Of a DNA stretch of 13,301 nucleotides, positions 6,152 through 12,548 are shown piece by piece. A program made the position numbers and the translations under genes. Source of the stretch: Alphaproteobacteria bacterium (GTDB lineage: Bacteria; Pseudomonadota; Alphaproteobacteria; Rhodobacterales; Rhodobacteraceae); assembly GCA_024279075.1 (NCBI GenBank), contig JAJRRX010000217.1:1-13301 (forward strand). The letters run 5' to 3'. Within the stretch, counting starts at the first letter, position 1. Every line of letters starts with the position of its first letter. The notes below the pieces were generated by a model. It did not search any database. It was not told the origin of the DNA and worked only from the letters and a program-made list of their open reading frames with translations.

Positions 6152-7726
6152 ATGAGTTTCCTATACCGCGGCCCTTTGGTGGCCCTTTCGGCAAGCGTGC
6201 TTGCCTTTTTAACCCCTTTTTCAGGCATGGCACAAGATATCACACTGACATCCCCGGATAAGTCTTTCAATGCGACAGGTGAATTTATCTCGTTTGAAAA
6301 CGATATTTATTTGATTCGAACATCCCTTGGTAATATGCGGGTAAATGCTTCAACAGTTATTTGCGAAGGCGATGCCTGCCCAAAGCTTGCGCCTGAAGTG
6401 CCAGTAATTGAAGCCGATGTGCGGTTTGCTGGCTCTGATACCGTGGGTGACGGGCTGATGCCGCTATTGCTTGCAGGATATGGCGCCTCTCATAACGCTC
6501 TGGTCGAAGAAATTCCTTCAGCCGATGGCTCAATTGCTCTCGAACTGATCATGGATGAAGGATACGGCGATCCGATGGGGATATTCCAGGTCGACTCCAG
6601 CTCGTCCTCCAACGCATTCCCTGAATTGCTTGAGAAAACCGCCGAGTTTGGCATGGCTTCTCGGCGCATTAAGCGCGAAGAAGCCCGCGCATTGGCGCAA
6701 GATGGCGCTGGTTCGATGATTGCCCCAGCGCAAGAACATATTGTCGCTATCGACAGCCTTGTCGTTATTGTTAATCCCGCCAATCGGGTGCGCGCCATCA
6801 GCATGGAAAACCTTGCGCGCATATATCGTGGCGACATCAGCAACTGGTCAGAGCTAGGCGGTGCAGATATGCCGATACTGGCCTATAGCCGCTCAGAAGA
6901 ATCCGGAACCCGCGCAACTTTTGACTCCCTTGTTTTTGGAAGTTCCGAGGGCGGGCAAGCCACACAAATTGCGGATAGTAACACCGCCATGTCAGCCGCT
7001 ATCAGCGCAGACCCAAGCGCCATTGGCTTTGTGGGCTATGCTTTTGTCCATGATGCCCAGCCGGTTTCGCTCATCTCTTCTTGTGGCATTGAAACCGCCG
7101 CCGATGCGTTTTCGGCTAAAACAGAAGAATACCTGATGGAGCGCCGCCTTTATATTTATACGCGCCAAGACAACACCACCGAGGCGGGTCAGCAGTTTCT
7201 AAATTATGCGCTTTCAAGCTCGGCAGATGGGGTTATTGAAAAATCTGGCTATATTAGTTTGAGCGTAGAGCGCATTTCGCAAGAGCTCGCGCGCAACCGC
7301 GCACAAGATATTATGGACGCTACAAGCAACGTGTTTGAGCAAAACTTGATGCGAGACATGCTGCTTGAGATGTATCAGTGGGACCGCCTTTCCTCCACGT
7401 TCCGCTTTGCCTCTGGCTCCAACAGCCTAGAGCGCAAATCTGAACTTGATTTGGATCGCTTGGTTGAATATCTGCAAACCCAACCAGAAGGCACCAAAAT
7501 TGCGATTGTGGGCTTTACGGATAGCGACGGCGTGTTTAGTGCTAATCGCTCGCTGTCAGAAGGGCGCGCACGCCAAGTTCTGGCCGAGATCCAAACGCGG
7601 GCAAATGGCACGCTTAACCATATTGCATTCGAATCCTTGGGTTTTGGAGAGCTTGCCCCAGCTGGCTGCAACACCGACGGCGAAGGCAAACGCATTAACC
7701 GCCGTGTGGAAGTGTGGATACAATAA
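6152..7726 (+). CDS. Exported PstS-like substrate-binding protein fused to a C-terminal OmpA peptidoglycan-binding domain
   Basis: A 524-residue exported protein. Residues 1-27 form a signal peptide ending GMA before Q28. A small N-terminal module (about 28-80) contains a C71/C76 pair. A periplasmic binding domain of the PstS class follows (about 88-365): FAGSDTVGDGLMP (92-104), SLVVIVNP (202-209), LARIYRGDISNWSELGG (221-237), the anion-binding-loop-like RSEESGTRATFD (247-258) and IGFVGYAFV (291-299). An OmpA-like domain ends the protein (about 415-524): FASGSNSL, VGFTDSDG (453-460), NRSLSEGRA (465-473) and NRRVEVWI (516-523), giving likely attachment to peptidoglycan. Whether it binds phosphate is not shown; no pstCAB genes are nearby, so a sensor or envelope role is possible. 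I take the ATG at 6152 (GGAG 7 bases upstream) over the in-frame GTG at 6140, which overlaps that site. The gene ends before a terminator at 7839. Confidence 0.88.
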   Translation: MSFLYRGPLVALSASVLAFLTPFSGMAQDITLTSPDKSFNATGEFISFENDIYLIRTSLGNMRVNASTVICEGDACPKLAPEVPVIEADVRFAGSDTVGDGLMPLLLAGYGASHNALVEEIPSADGSIALELIMDEGYGDPMGIFQVDSSSSSNAFPELLEKTAEFGMASRRIKREEARALAQDGAGSMIAPAQEHIVAIDSLVVIVNPANRVRAISMENLARIYRGDISNWSELGGADMPILAYSRSEESGTRATFDSLVFGSSEGGQATQIADSNTAMSAAISADPSAIGFVGYAFVHDAQPVSLISSCGIETAADAFSAKTEEYLMERRLYIYTRQDNTTEAGQQFLNYALSSSADGVIEKSGYISLSVERISQELARNRAQDIMDATSNVFEQNLMRDMLLEMYQWDRLSSTFRFASGSNSLERKSELDLDRLVEYLQTQPEGTKIAIVGFTDSDGVFSANRSLSEGRARQVLAEIQTRANGTLNHIAFESLGFGELAPAGCNTDGEGKRINRRVEVWIQ

Positions 7727-8239
7727 TACTAATTTTTGTCGATTTGATAACCACTTGGTAATTATTCGGTTTTATTAAAAGTGTATCCCGATGAATTCGG
7801 GAGCCACTTGCAAACCTCAGACGGCCAAAGTCTGAACCATGCCTCTCCGCTCGAATGGCGGGGAGGCATTTTGTCTATGCGTCTACATTATTGCAAATTT
7901 CCCGGTTCAATTTGCTTCTCACGTCACGCAGAGGCCCCGGAGGAGGGTTGTTCCGAGACGGATACACAACCCCTTGTTATTGAAAGGATTTCACTATCGA
8001 AATCTGCAAGTAAAATGGCCAAGTTTTGGCCCTTCCCCTAACCTCAGGAAATACTAGAGAAATTCGCGTGATTTGCCGAATTGGAAGCACCAAAACACAA
8101 AGACGGATTGGGGGCGAAGAAGGGCGGGAAACGGAGCCTCGTTTGTAGCGTTGCTTGGCAAGCTTGCCTATTAGCAAGTCTAATACTTTTATCATAAAAT
8201 TTATGCTAACAATAGAAAAAATGGAGCCTAAAACTTAAA
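7727..8239. other. Gene-free gap with several hairpins between the OmpA-fusion gene and the cytochrome c gene
   Basis: This 513-base gap has no ORF with protein-like sequence. Apart from the terminator at 7839-7872 it contains: CAGAC/GTCTG (7818-7822 with 7830-7834); GCAAATT/AATTTGC (7893-7899 with 7909-7915); a longer two-part hairpin GGGTTGT/ACAACCC (7945-7951 with 7966-7972) around TCCG/CGGA; AATTCG/CGAATT (8061-8066 with 8077-8082); and CTTGC/GCAAG (8164-8168 with 8175-8179). The last 60 bases are AT-rich and should contain the promoter of the gene at 8240, but no good consensus pair is evident. An undetected small RNA is possible; no tRNA-like cloverleaf is seen. Confidence 0.5.
7839..7872 (+). 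terminator. Intrinsic terminator downstream of the PstS/OmpA-like gene
   Basis: The arms ATGCCTCTCCGC (7839-7850) and GCGGGGAGGCAT (7858-7869) form a 12-bp GC-rich stem with one T-G wobble. The loop is TCGAATG, and TTTTGTCT follows. It lies 113 bases after the stop at 7726 and is oriented for the plus strand; there is no T-run for the opposite strand. Confidence 0.75.
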
Positions 8240-8563
8240 ATGTCAAAGATAGTTGGCATATCGGCCATTGGTATTTTTGCGGGTTTTGTGGCTCCGGCTA
8301 TGGGGCAAACGCCCCCTATTAGCGGTGCTATGCTTGGCAATACCTGTGCAGGCTGCCACGGCACTTTTGGTGCGGCGGAAAGCACGAAAATACCCCCGCT
8401 TGCCGGCGCTGTAGAGGCGCATTTTATGGCTACCACGATGGCTTACCGCGATGGGAGCCGCGTGGGCACAATCATGAACCGTGTGGCACGCGCCTATAGT
8501 GATGACGAAATTGCCGCAATGGCGGCTTTTTTTGCCGCTCTCCCTTCAGATATCAGTGAATAG
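8240..8563 (+). CDS. Monohaem c-type cytochrome, FccA-like (sulfide dehydrogenase cytochrome subunit family)
   Basis: A 107-residue exported class I cytochrome c. A signal peptide covers about residues 1-22 (ending PAMG). The haem site is CAGCH (36-40), PPLAG is at 52-56, and the likely sixth ligand is M79 in TIMNRVARAYSDDEIAAM (77-94). The sequence TIM-x-R-x-A-R-x-YSD-x-EI followed by AAFFAALP is the pattern of small FccA/SoxE-type cytochromes that accept electrons from the FccB flavoprotein in sulfide oxidation. The protein appears complete and undamaged. The Shine-Dalgarno is poor (GGAG lies about 14 bases upstream). The gene directly after it, 9 bases on, is a ruined fccB, so if this cytochrome is made it has lost its expected partner here. 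Confidence 0.82.
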   Translation: MSKIVGISAIGIFAGFVAPAMGQTPPISGAMLGNTCAGCHGTFGAAESTKIPPLAGAVEAHFMATTMAYRDGSRVGTIMNRVARAYSDDEIAAMAAFFAALPSDISE

Positions 8564-8572
8564 GGCCAGCGC

Positions 8573-8979
8573 ATGACCACGTGCATTTCTTAAGGTTTTG
8601 GCGGCTGGCAGTGTTATGTCATCCTCCAGCCTTGGGCCTAGCCGCGCCTTTGGGCAGGCCAGCCCGCATGTGGTTATCATTGGTGGCGGCACTGGTGGGC
8701 TACGGCAGCCAAGTATCTAAAGCTCGGGGATGAAACTATTCGCGTGACGGTGATTGAGGCCAACCAGTTTTACAAGCGCTGTTATGGCTCTAACGAGGTG
8801 CTTACGGGCTAAATGGGCATTGAAGATATCACCATTTCTTATGATGTGCTGCAAAGCAAATACGGGGTTGAGTTTATCTTTGATACCGTCATCGAAGTGG
8901 ACCCCTAAACCCCATTGTGCGGCTGCAATCCGGTGAAAGTGTTGCTTACGACAAGCTGATTTTTGCGGCATCGGGCACG
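8573..8979 (+). pseudogene. fccB: Remnant of FccB-like flavocytochrome c sulfide dehydrogenase flavoprotein (N-terminal third)
   Basis: Read across three frames, the sequence gives FLKVLAAGSVMSSSSLG (Tat-like N-terminus), HVVIIGGGTGG (FAD-binding GxGxxG region), then TAAKYLKLGD, VTVIEANQFYKRCYGSNEVL, MGIEDITISYDVLQSKYGV and finally VRLQSGESVAYDKLIFAASGTP. This is the order and spacing of FccB, and CYxSNEVL surrounds one of its redox cysteines. Intact FccB proteins are about 420 residues; this remnant covers about 135 codons. Lesions: a frame change just after the ATG at 8573 (that frame stops at 8591-8593), a frameshift at about 8700, TAA at 8810-8812, TAA at 8906-8908 and another frameshift at about 8909-8916. 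After 8979 the flavoprotein sequence ends abruptly and an oxidase subunit sequence begins. The identification is by motif reading only. Confidence 0.75.
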
Positions 8980-9031
8980 CCTATATGTTTGGCAAAGTGC
9001 GTGTTGTGCCCGCTGCTGATTACCAGCTTAA
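8973..9031 (+). pseudogene. C-terminal scrap of ba3-type cytochrome c oxidase subunit II
   Basis: In the frame beginning at 8973 the sequence reads GHAYMFGKVRVVPAADYQ. G-H-x-x-M followed by G-x-V-x-V-V is the end of the CuA-binding loop of cytochrome c oxidase subunit II, where the histidine and methionine are copper ligands, followed by the last strand. Only about 18 codons survive; the rest of the gene is deleted and joined to the fccB remnant. A TAA at 9029-9031 in a shifted frame may be the old stop. A GGAGG at 9040-9044 then precedes the oxidase subunit I start, as in an intact operon. The short length limits certainty. Confidence 0.55.
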
Positions 9032-9050
9032 ACCCCACCGGAGGCCATTT

Positions 9051-9321
9051 ATGACCCACACCAGTGCACAGGCTCCGGCTTATGAAAGCAATGCCCGCAA
9101 GCTCGGTCTGGCCAAGATGTGTGGTCCAAGTCGTTTTCATGGCTTGGCTTTGCCATTGCGCTTATCGGCACATTGCTGGCCGGGATGCCGCTCCTGCTTG
9201 GCAAAGCCTCTGTATTGTATACGTTTTATCCGCCTGAAATGGCCGAAACGGGGTTTTACATTGGCGCGGCGCACTGTTTGTCGGCACACCGCAAACCATC
9301 CCTTATGGATACGGGCAATAA
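9051..9321 (+). pseudogene. Remnant of ba3-type cytochrome c oxidase subunit I with internal deletions
   Basis: The ATG at 9051 has a good GGAGG 6 bases upstream and opens with MTHTSAQAPAYESNARKLGL, which looks like a genuine N-terminus. At about 9118 the frame changes and the sequence jumps to SFSWLGFAIALIGTLLAG and LLGKASVLYTFYPP, then FYIGAA. VLYTFYPP followed by FYIGA is characteristic of the loop and helix of ba3-family oxidase subunit I, normally more than 100 residues into the protein. After FYIGAA another frame gives LFVGTPQTIPYGYGQ and a TAA at 9319-9321 that abuts the next ATG. About 90 codons survive from a protein of some 550 residues. All haem and CuB ligand helices are missing, so no oxidase can be made from this copy. 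Confidence 0.68.
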
Positions 9322-9322
9322 T

Positions 9323-9861
9323 ATGAAACGCATTTTTCTGACCGCCCTCCTTAGCCTTGCCGCCAGCGCCGCCGTCAGCGAGCCGTCTACCAATGTCGCG
9401 TGGGCGGCCGACACCTTAAACCTTGTGCGCAGCGGCGATGCCACACGAGGCGCGGCCCCGAATGATGCGCTGGAATGCAGCAGCTGCCACGGGGCCTCAG
9501 GGGCCTCGGGCAACAACACATGGCCGAGCCTTTCAGGCCAGCCCGTGGGCTATATGTTCAAGGTGATAAAAGATTATCAGGATGGTAAGCTGGCCAATAG
9601 CCACCGCGGCGCGTTGATGGCCTATATCGTTGAGGAAATGTTGGACCAAGATATCGTTGATATTGGCGCATTTTTTGCTGCGCAAAGCCTACCTGCGGGC
9701 CAAGGCAGCGGCACATTTGAAGCCGCGGATTTGCTCGACACCCTTGGCGACCCCAGGCGCCTTATTCCGCCGTGCAGCGTGTGCCACGGCCGCAACGGGT
9801 AGGGGATTTTCTCGATTGCCCGGCCTTGGCGGCCTACTTTGCCACCATAGGTGCCGAATAG
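9323..9861 (+). pseudogene. Truncated c4-like dihaem cytochrome c
   Basis: The open frame 9323-9802 encodes 159 residues: a signal peptide ending near AWAA (26-29), a first haem domain with CSSCH (52-56), WPSLSGQPVGYM (67-78), likely ligand M99 in HRGALMAYIVEEM and DIVDIGAFFAAQ (110-121), and then a second haem motif CSVCH (151-155). TAG at 9800-9802 stops it just after CHGRNG. In another frame the DNA then reads CPALAAYFATIGAE and TAG at 9859-9861, which is what the C-terminal helix of a c4 cytochrome looks like. So the second domain has lost its middle (including the axial methionine) by a deletion that also shifted the frame. The first domain could in principle still fold and bind haem. 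Earlier in-frame GTG codons belong to the oxidase remnant. Confidence 0.72.
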
Positions 9862-9862
9862 C

Positions 9863-10516
9863 ATGAGCCACATGGGCAGCTGCTATCATTGTAACCTGAC
9901 CATCCCGCCCGATACCGTTATCAGCGGCAAGGTGCTTGGCGAGCGCCGCGCCTTTAGCAGCGCGGGCTGTGCGGCGAATCAGCTCTCGCCTGGTAGGAGC
10001 GTTACTACCCTTGCCCATACCGGCCCTCACGCGATGTTCTCCTTTGAAGATGCCCTGCGGCAGGGCGTGGCGGGCAGCTTGAACGAGCTGCAAAAAATGG
10101 ACTTTCACAAAGTCGCAATTTTGAGCGGGGATAACGCCGAGGCCATGCAAATACTGGCGGAAAAGCTTGGCATTTCGGAGGCGCACGGCGGGCTTTCCCC
10201 AACTGAAAAGCTGGCTTGGGTGCAAGAACAGCAGGCCAATGGCGTACGGGTTGTTGTGGTCGGCGACGGCATAAACGATGCTCCGGTCATGACCACCGCC
10301 GATGCTGCAATGTCGTTTTCCGGCGCGACCGAGCTGGCGCGGCAATCTGCCGATTTTGTCATTCTTGGGCCAGATTTCAAAAACCTCACCAAGGACTTTC
10401 GCCTCGCGTCGGCCACGGGCCGGATCAGTCGGCAAAACCTGCTCTGGGCTGCGGCTATTGGCATGTCTATTCGCTCGTTGCTTGTTGTATTTAATGCGAT
10501 GCAGCTTAAGGCGTAA
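9863..10516 (+). pseudogene. CcoI/FixI-like copper P-type ATPase reduced to head and C-terminal part
   Basis: One open frame of 217 residues starting one base after the end of the cytochrome remnant. Residues 1-40 resemble the N-terminal metal-binding head of CcoI/FixI ATPases (CYHC at 7-10, AGC at 34-36). From about residue 58 the sequence is the late P domain: LSGDN (87-91), LSPTEKLAWVQ (111-121), VVVGDGINDAPV (131-142, the Mg-binding hinge), QSADFVILG (161-169) and GRISRQNLLWA (186-196). It ends SLLVVFNAMQL (205-215), the usual last helix. Missing are all earlier membrane helices, the actuator domain, the CPC ion site, the DKTGT phosphorylation site and, after RQNLLWA, most of the last helix pair. 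An intact protein would be roughly 700-800 residues. Transport is impossible, yet the frame is fully open. In intact clusters such a pump supplies copper for haem-copper oxidases. Confidence 0.75.
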
Positions 10517-10599
10517 ATTGGCCTCACCAAAACTATTAGGTTTCACGGTGGCGCTGATCCTCAAATTTCGAAAACTAAGCGTAGCTAAGTGCGAAAATC

Positions 10600-11970
10600 T
10601 CACAAAACAGCACCGGGGTTCATAATGCCCACAGGGTCCAGCGCCGCTTTAATGCGGCGCATGGCATTCAGCCGTCCCGCATCTCCATAGCGTTCAAGGT
10701 CAGCTACTTTTAGTCGCCCGACCCCATGCTCTGCGCTAAAACTGCCGCCGAATTCTGCAACAATATCAAAGATATTTCGGGCAATCTCGGCCCTCTGGCC
10801 CGCGTATTGTTCTCGCTTGCAGCCTTTGGGCGGAAAAATATTGTAATGCAGATTACCATCCCCCATATGGCCAAAGCAATTAATCCGAAGCGCCGGAGGC
10901 ACCGCCTGCCGCGCGCGCTCAATAAAGGCTGGCACTTCACTCACGGGCACCGAAATATCGTGTGAGGAGATCGACCCAATCCGCTTATTCGCCTCAGGAA
11001 TCGTCTCTCGCAGGGCCCAAAAATGCGCCCGTTGTGCCTCGTTCTGCGCGATCACCGCATCAAAAACCAGCCCCGCCTCCATCGCCGCTGCTAGCGCATC
11101 TTCCAGCCCAACAGCCCCACTAACCTCAATCAGCACCGACCATTCAGCCTGCAAGGGCGGGAGCAAATCAAAGCCGGTTTCGGCCAAAAAAGCAAAGCCC
11201 ATCTGGTGGATCAACTCAAACCCCGTAACCTCCAACTCCCCCGCAAGCGCAAGTAAAAGCGCCAGCGCCGCCGCAGGCGATGGCACCGCCACAAACGCTG
11301 TGTGCTTGGCAACTGGCACCGGATAAAGCCGCAACACTGCCGCCGTAATCACCCCGAGGCTGCCCTCCGAACCGATCATCAGGTCGCGGATATCATAGCC
11401 GGTATTATCCTTGCGCAGCCGCTTAAGCCCGCCCATCACCGTGCCATCGGCCAGCACTGCCTCCAGCCCGAGGCAGAGCGCCCGCGCGTTGCCATAGCGC
11501 AACACATTCACGCCGCCCGCATTGGTGGCGAGGTTCCCGCCAATCCGGCAAGACCCCTCCGAGGCCAAGCGTAGCGGAAACATCCGCCCAGCCCCCTCAG
11601 CCGCCGTATGAATATCCGCGAGCACCGCACCCGCCTCGACTGTCATCGTGTTGTTTTCTGGCGATATTTCCCGAATAGCCACCATGCGCTCCAGCGAGAG
11701 CAACACCGGCATCGGCCCCTCAGCCATCACTTGACCACCCACCAAACCCGTGCCGCCGCCAAGAGGCACGACTGGCACGCGGGCATCATTGCAAGCGGCC
11801 AAAACCACCGAAACCTCAGCCACATTTTTAGGCCGCAGAACCGCCGCTGCTTGGCCCTTAAAAAGCCCTCGAGGCTCCTCGATATCGCGCGGTTCAACCG
11901 CGCGCACAGCCCCCGCGCTTAGCTGCGCTTCAACTGCCGAAACAAAGCTCGCATCGGCGCTACATAGCAT
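10600..11970 (-). CDS. FAD-binding oxidoreductase, GlcD / D-2-hydroxyglutarate dehydrogenase-like
   Basis: A 456-residue flavoprotein of the VAO/PCMH class with a FAD-oxidase C-terminal domain; relatives oxidise D-2-hydroxy acids (D-lactate, glycolate, D-2-hydroxyglutarate). FAD loop: VPLGGGTGLVGGQV (68-81); then GNLATNAGGVNVLRYG (145-160), LEAVLADG (169-176), KDNTGYDIRDLMIGSEGSLG (187-206), and in the C-terminal domain FGHMGDGNLHYN (366-377, metal/substrate histidines) and SAEHGVGRLK (412-421). It ends IMNPGAVL. There is no signal peptide and no FeS or GlcE/GlcF partner nearby. I start at the ATG at 11970, which overlaps the acetyltransferase stop by 11 bases and has GGGG upstream; in-frame ATGs at 12015, 12006 and 11991 lie deeper inside that gene. 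The exact substrate cannot be read from sequence. Confidence 0.88.
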   Translation of the reverse strand: MLCSADASFVSAVEAQLSAGAVRAVEPRDIEEPRGLFKGQAAAVLRPKNVAEVSVVLAACNDARVPVVPLGGGTGLVGGQVMAEGPMPVLLSLERMVAIREISPENNTMTVEAGAVLADIHTAAEGAGRMFPLRLASEGSCRIGGNLATNAGGVNVLRYGNARALCLGLEAVLADGTVMGGLKRLRKDNTGYDIRDLMIGSEGSLGVITAAVLRLYPVPVAKHTAFVAVPSPAAALALLLALAGELEVTGFELIHQMGFAFLAETGFDLLPPLQAEWSVLIEVSGAVGLEDALAAAMEAGLVFDAVIAQNEAQRAHFWALRETIPEANKRIGSISSHDISVPVSEVPAFIERARQAVPPALRINCFGHMGDGNLHYNIFPPKGCKREQYAGQRAEIARNIFDIVAEFGGSFSAEHGVGRLKVADLERYGDAGRLNAMRRIKAALDPVGIMNPGAVL

Positions 11971-12547
11971 CTGCTTGACCCCGCCGATCATCCCGCAACC
12001 GCGCATACAGCACATGGGTGCGCCAACGCCCCGCTATTTGCAAATAGCTCTGCGCCACGCCTTCATACTTAAAGCCGCATTTCTCCAACACCCCGCGCGA
12101 GGCCTCGTTTTCGGGCAGGCAAGCGGCCTCAACCCGGCTGATATCCAGCGCGCCAAAAGCAAAATCTACCACACATGCCAGCGCCTCGCTCATATAACCT
12201 TGGCGGGCAAAATCGGGGCCGATCCAATAGCCAACGGTAGCGGTTTTGGCCGGGCCATAGCGCAGATTGGTCATATTAAGCGCGCCCATCAGGCGTTTAT
12301 CCTCACGCCGAATGATCATAAAGGAAAACGCGGTTTTGGCCTTGGCAGCCCGCTTGGACCAGCCAACCCCGTGGCTGTAAAACGAGCTGCGGCTCTCATA
12401 ATCGCGCCCGCGAATAGGCTCCCACGGCTGCAAAAATTCAACGCCCGTCCGCCGCGTTGTGACCCAAGGAATGTAATCCGCCCGCCGTGGCAGGCGCAGC
12501 TCTAGCCGCTCGGAAAGCAAAACCGGAGGTTTGCGCCCAAAGCCCAT
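11960..12547 (-). CDS. GNAT family N-acetyltransferase, RimJ/RimL-like
   Basis: A 195-residue acetyltransferase. It opens with the RimJ-type strand LLSERLELRLPRRADY (10-25), has FSFMIIRRED (75-84), the acetyl-CoA-binding stretch GYWIGPDFARQGYMSEAL (106-123, Q-x-x-G/M form) and ENEASRGVLEKCGFKYEG (146-163), all in family order. Known relatives acetylate the N-terminal residue of ribosomal proteins S5 or L12, and many others have unassigned substrates, so the target is open. The ATG at 12547 lies one base after the TAA of the M16 peptidase gene (TAATATG). An upstream in-frame ATG at 12652 would sit inside that gene and is rejected. The short overlap with the FAD oxidoreductase gene downstream suggests one three-gene transcript. 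Confidence 0.87.
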   Translation of the reverse strand: MGFGRKPPVLLSERLELRLPRRADYIPWVTTRRTGVEFLQPWEPIRGRDYESRSSFYSHGVGWSKRAAKAKTAFSFMIIRREDKRLMGALNMTNLRYGPAKTATVGYWIGPDFARQGYMSEALACVVDFAFGALDISRVEAACLPENEASRGVLEKCGFKYEGVAQSYLQIAGRWRTHVLYARLRDDRRGQADAM

Positions 12548-12548
12548 A

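Noticed and set aside
7893..7915. GGTTCAA within a hairpin, resembling a tRNA T-loop
   Set aside because: No acceptor, anticodon or D arms can be drawn around it and the loop is nine bases.
7781..8041. An 86-codon plus-strand open frame in the gap before the cytochrome gene
   Set aside because: It reads through a strong intrinsic terminator, has no ribosome site and no protein-like pattern.
8240..10516. The cluster as a novel mini respiratory system of small proteins
   Set aside because: The pieces match fragments of known large proteins joined at frameshifts and stops, so decay explains them better than a new compact system; only the ATPase-derived frame is kept as an open question.
10517..10599. 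Weak inverted repeat (TTTCG/CGAAA) between the convergent genes as a terminator
   Set aside because: The stem is only five base pairs with a long loop and no T-run on either strand.
9689..10603. A 304-codon open frame on the minus strand across the cytochrome and ATPase remnants
   Set aside because: It lies antisense to recognisable haem and P-type ATPase motifs, has low-complexity R/A/H-rich composition and no family-like motif; it is a shadow of GC-biased coding DNA.
11750..12505. A 251-codon plus-strand open frame
   Set aside because: It is antisense to the clear FAD oxidoreductase and acetyltransferase genes; its composition is unlike a real protein.
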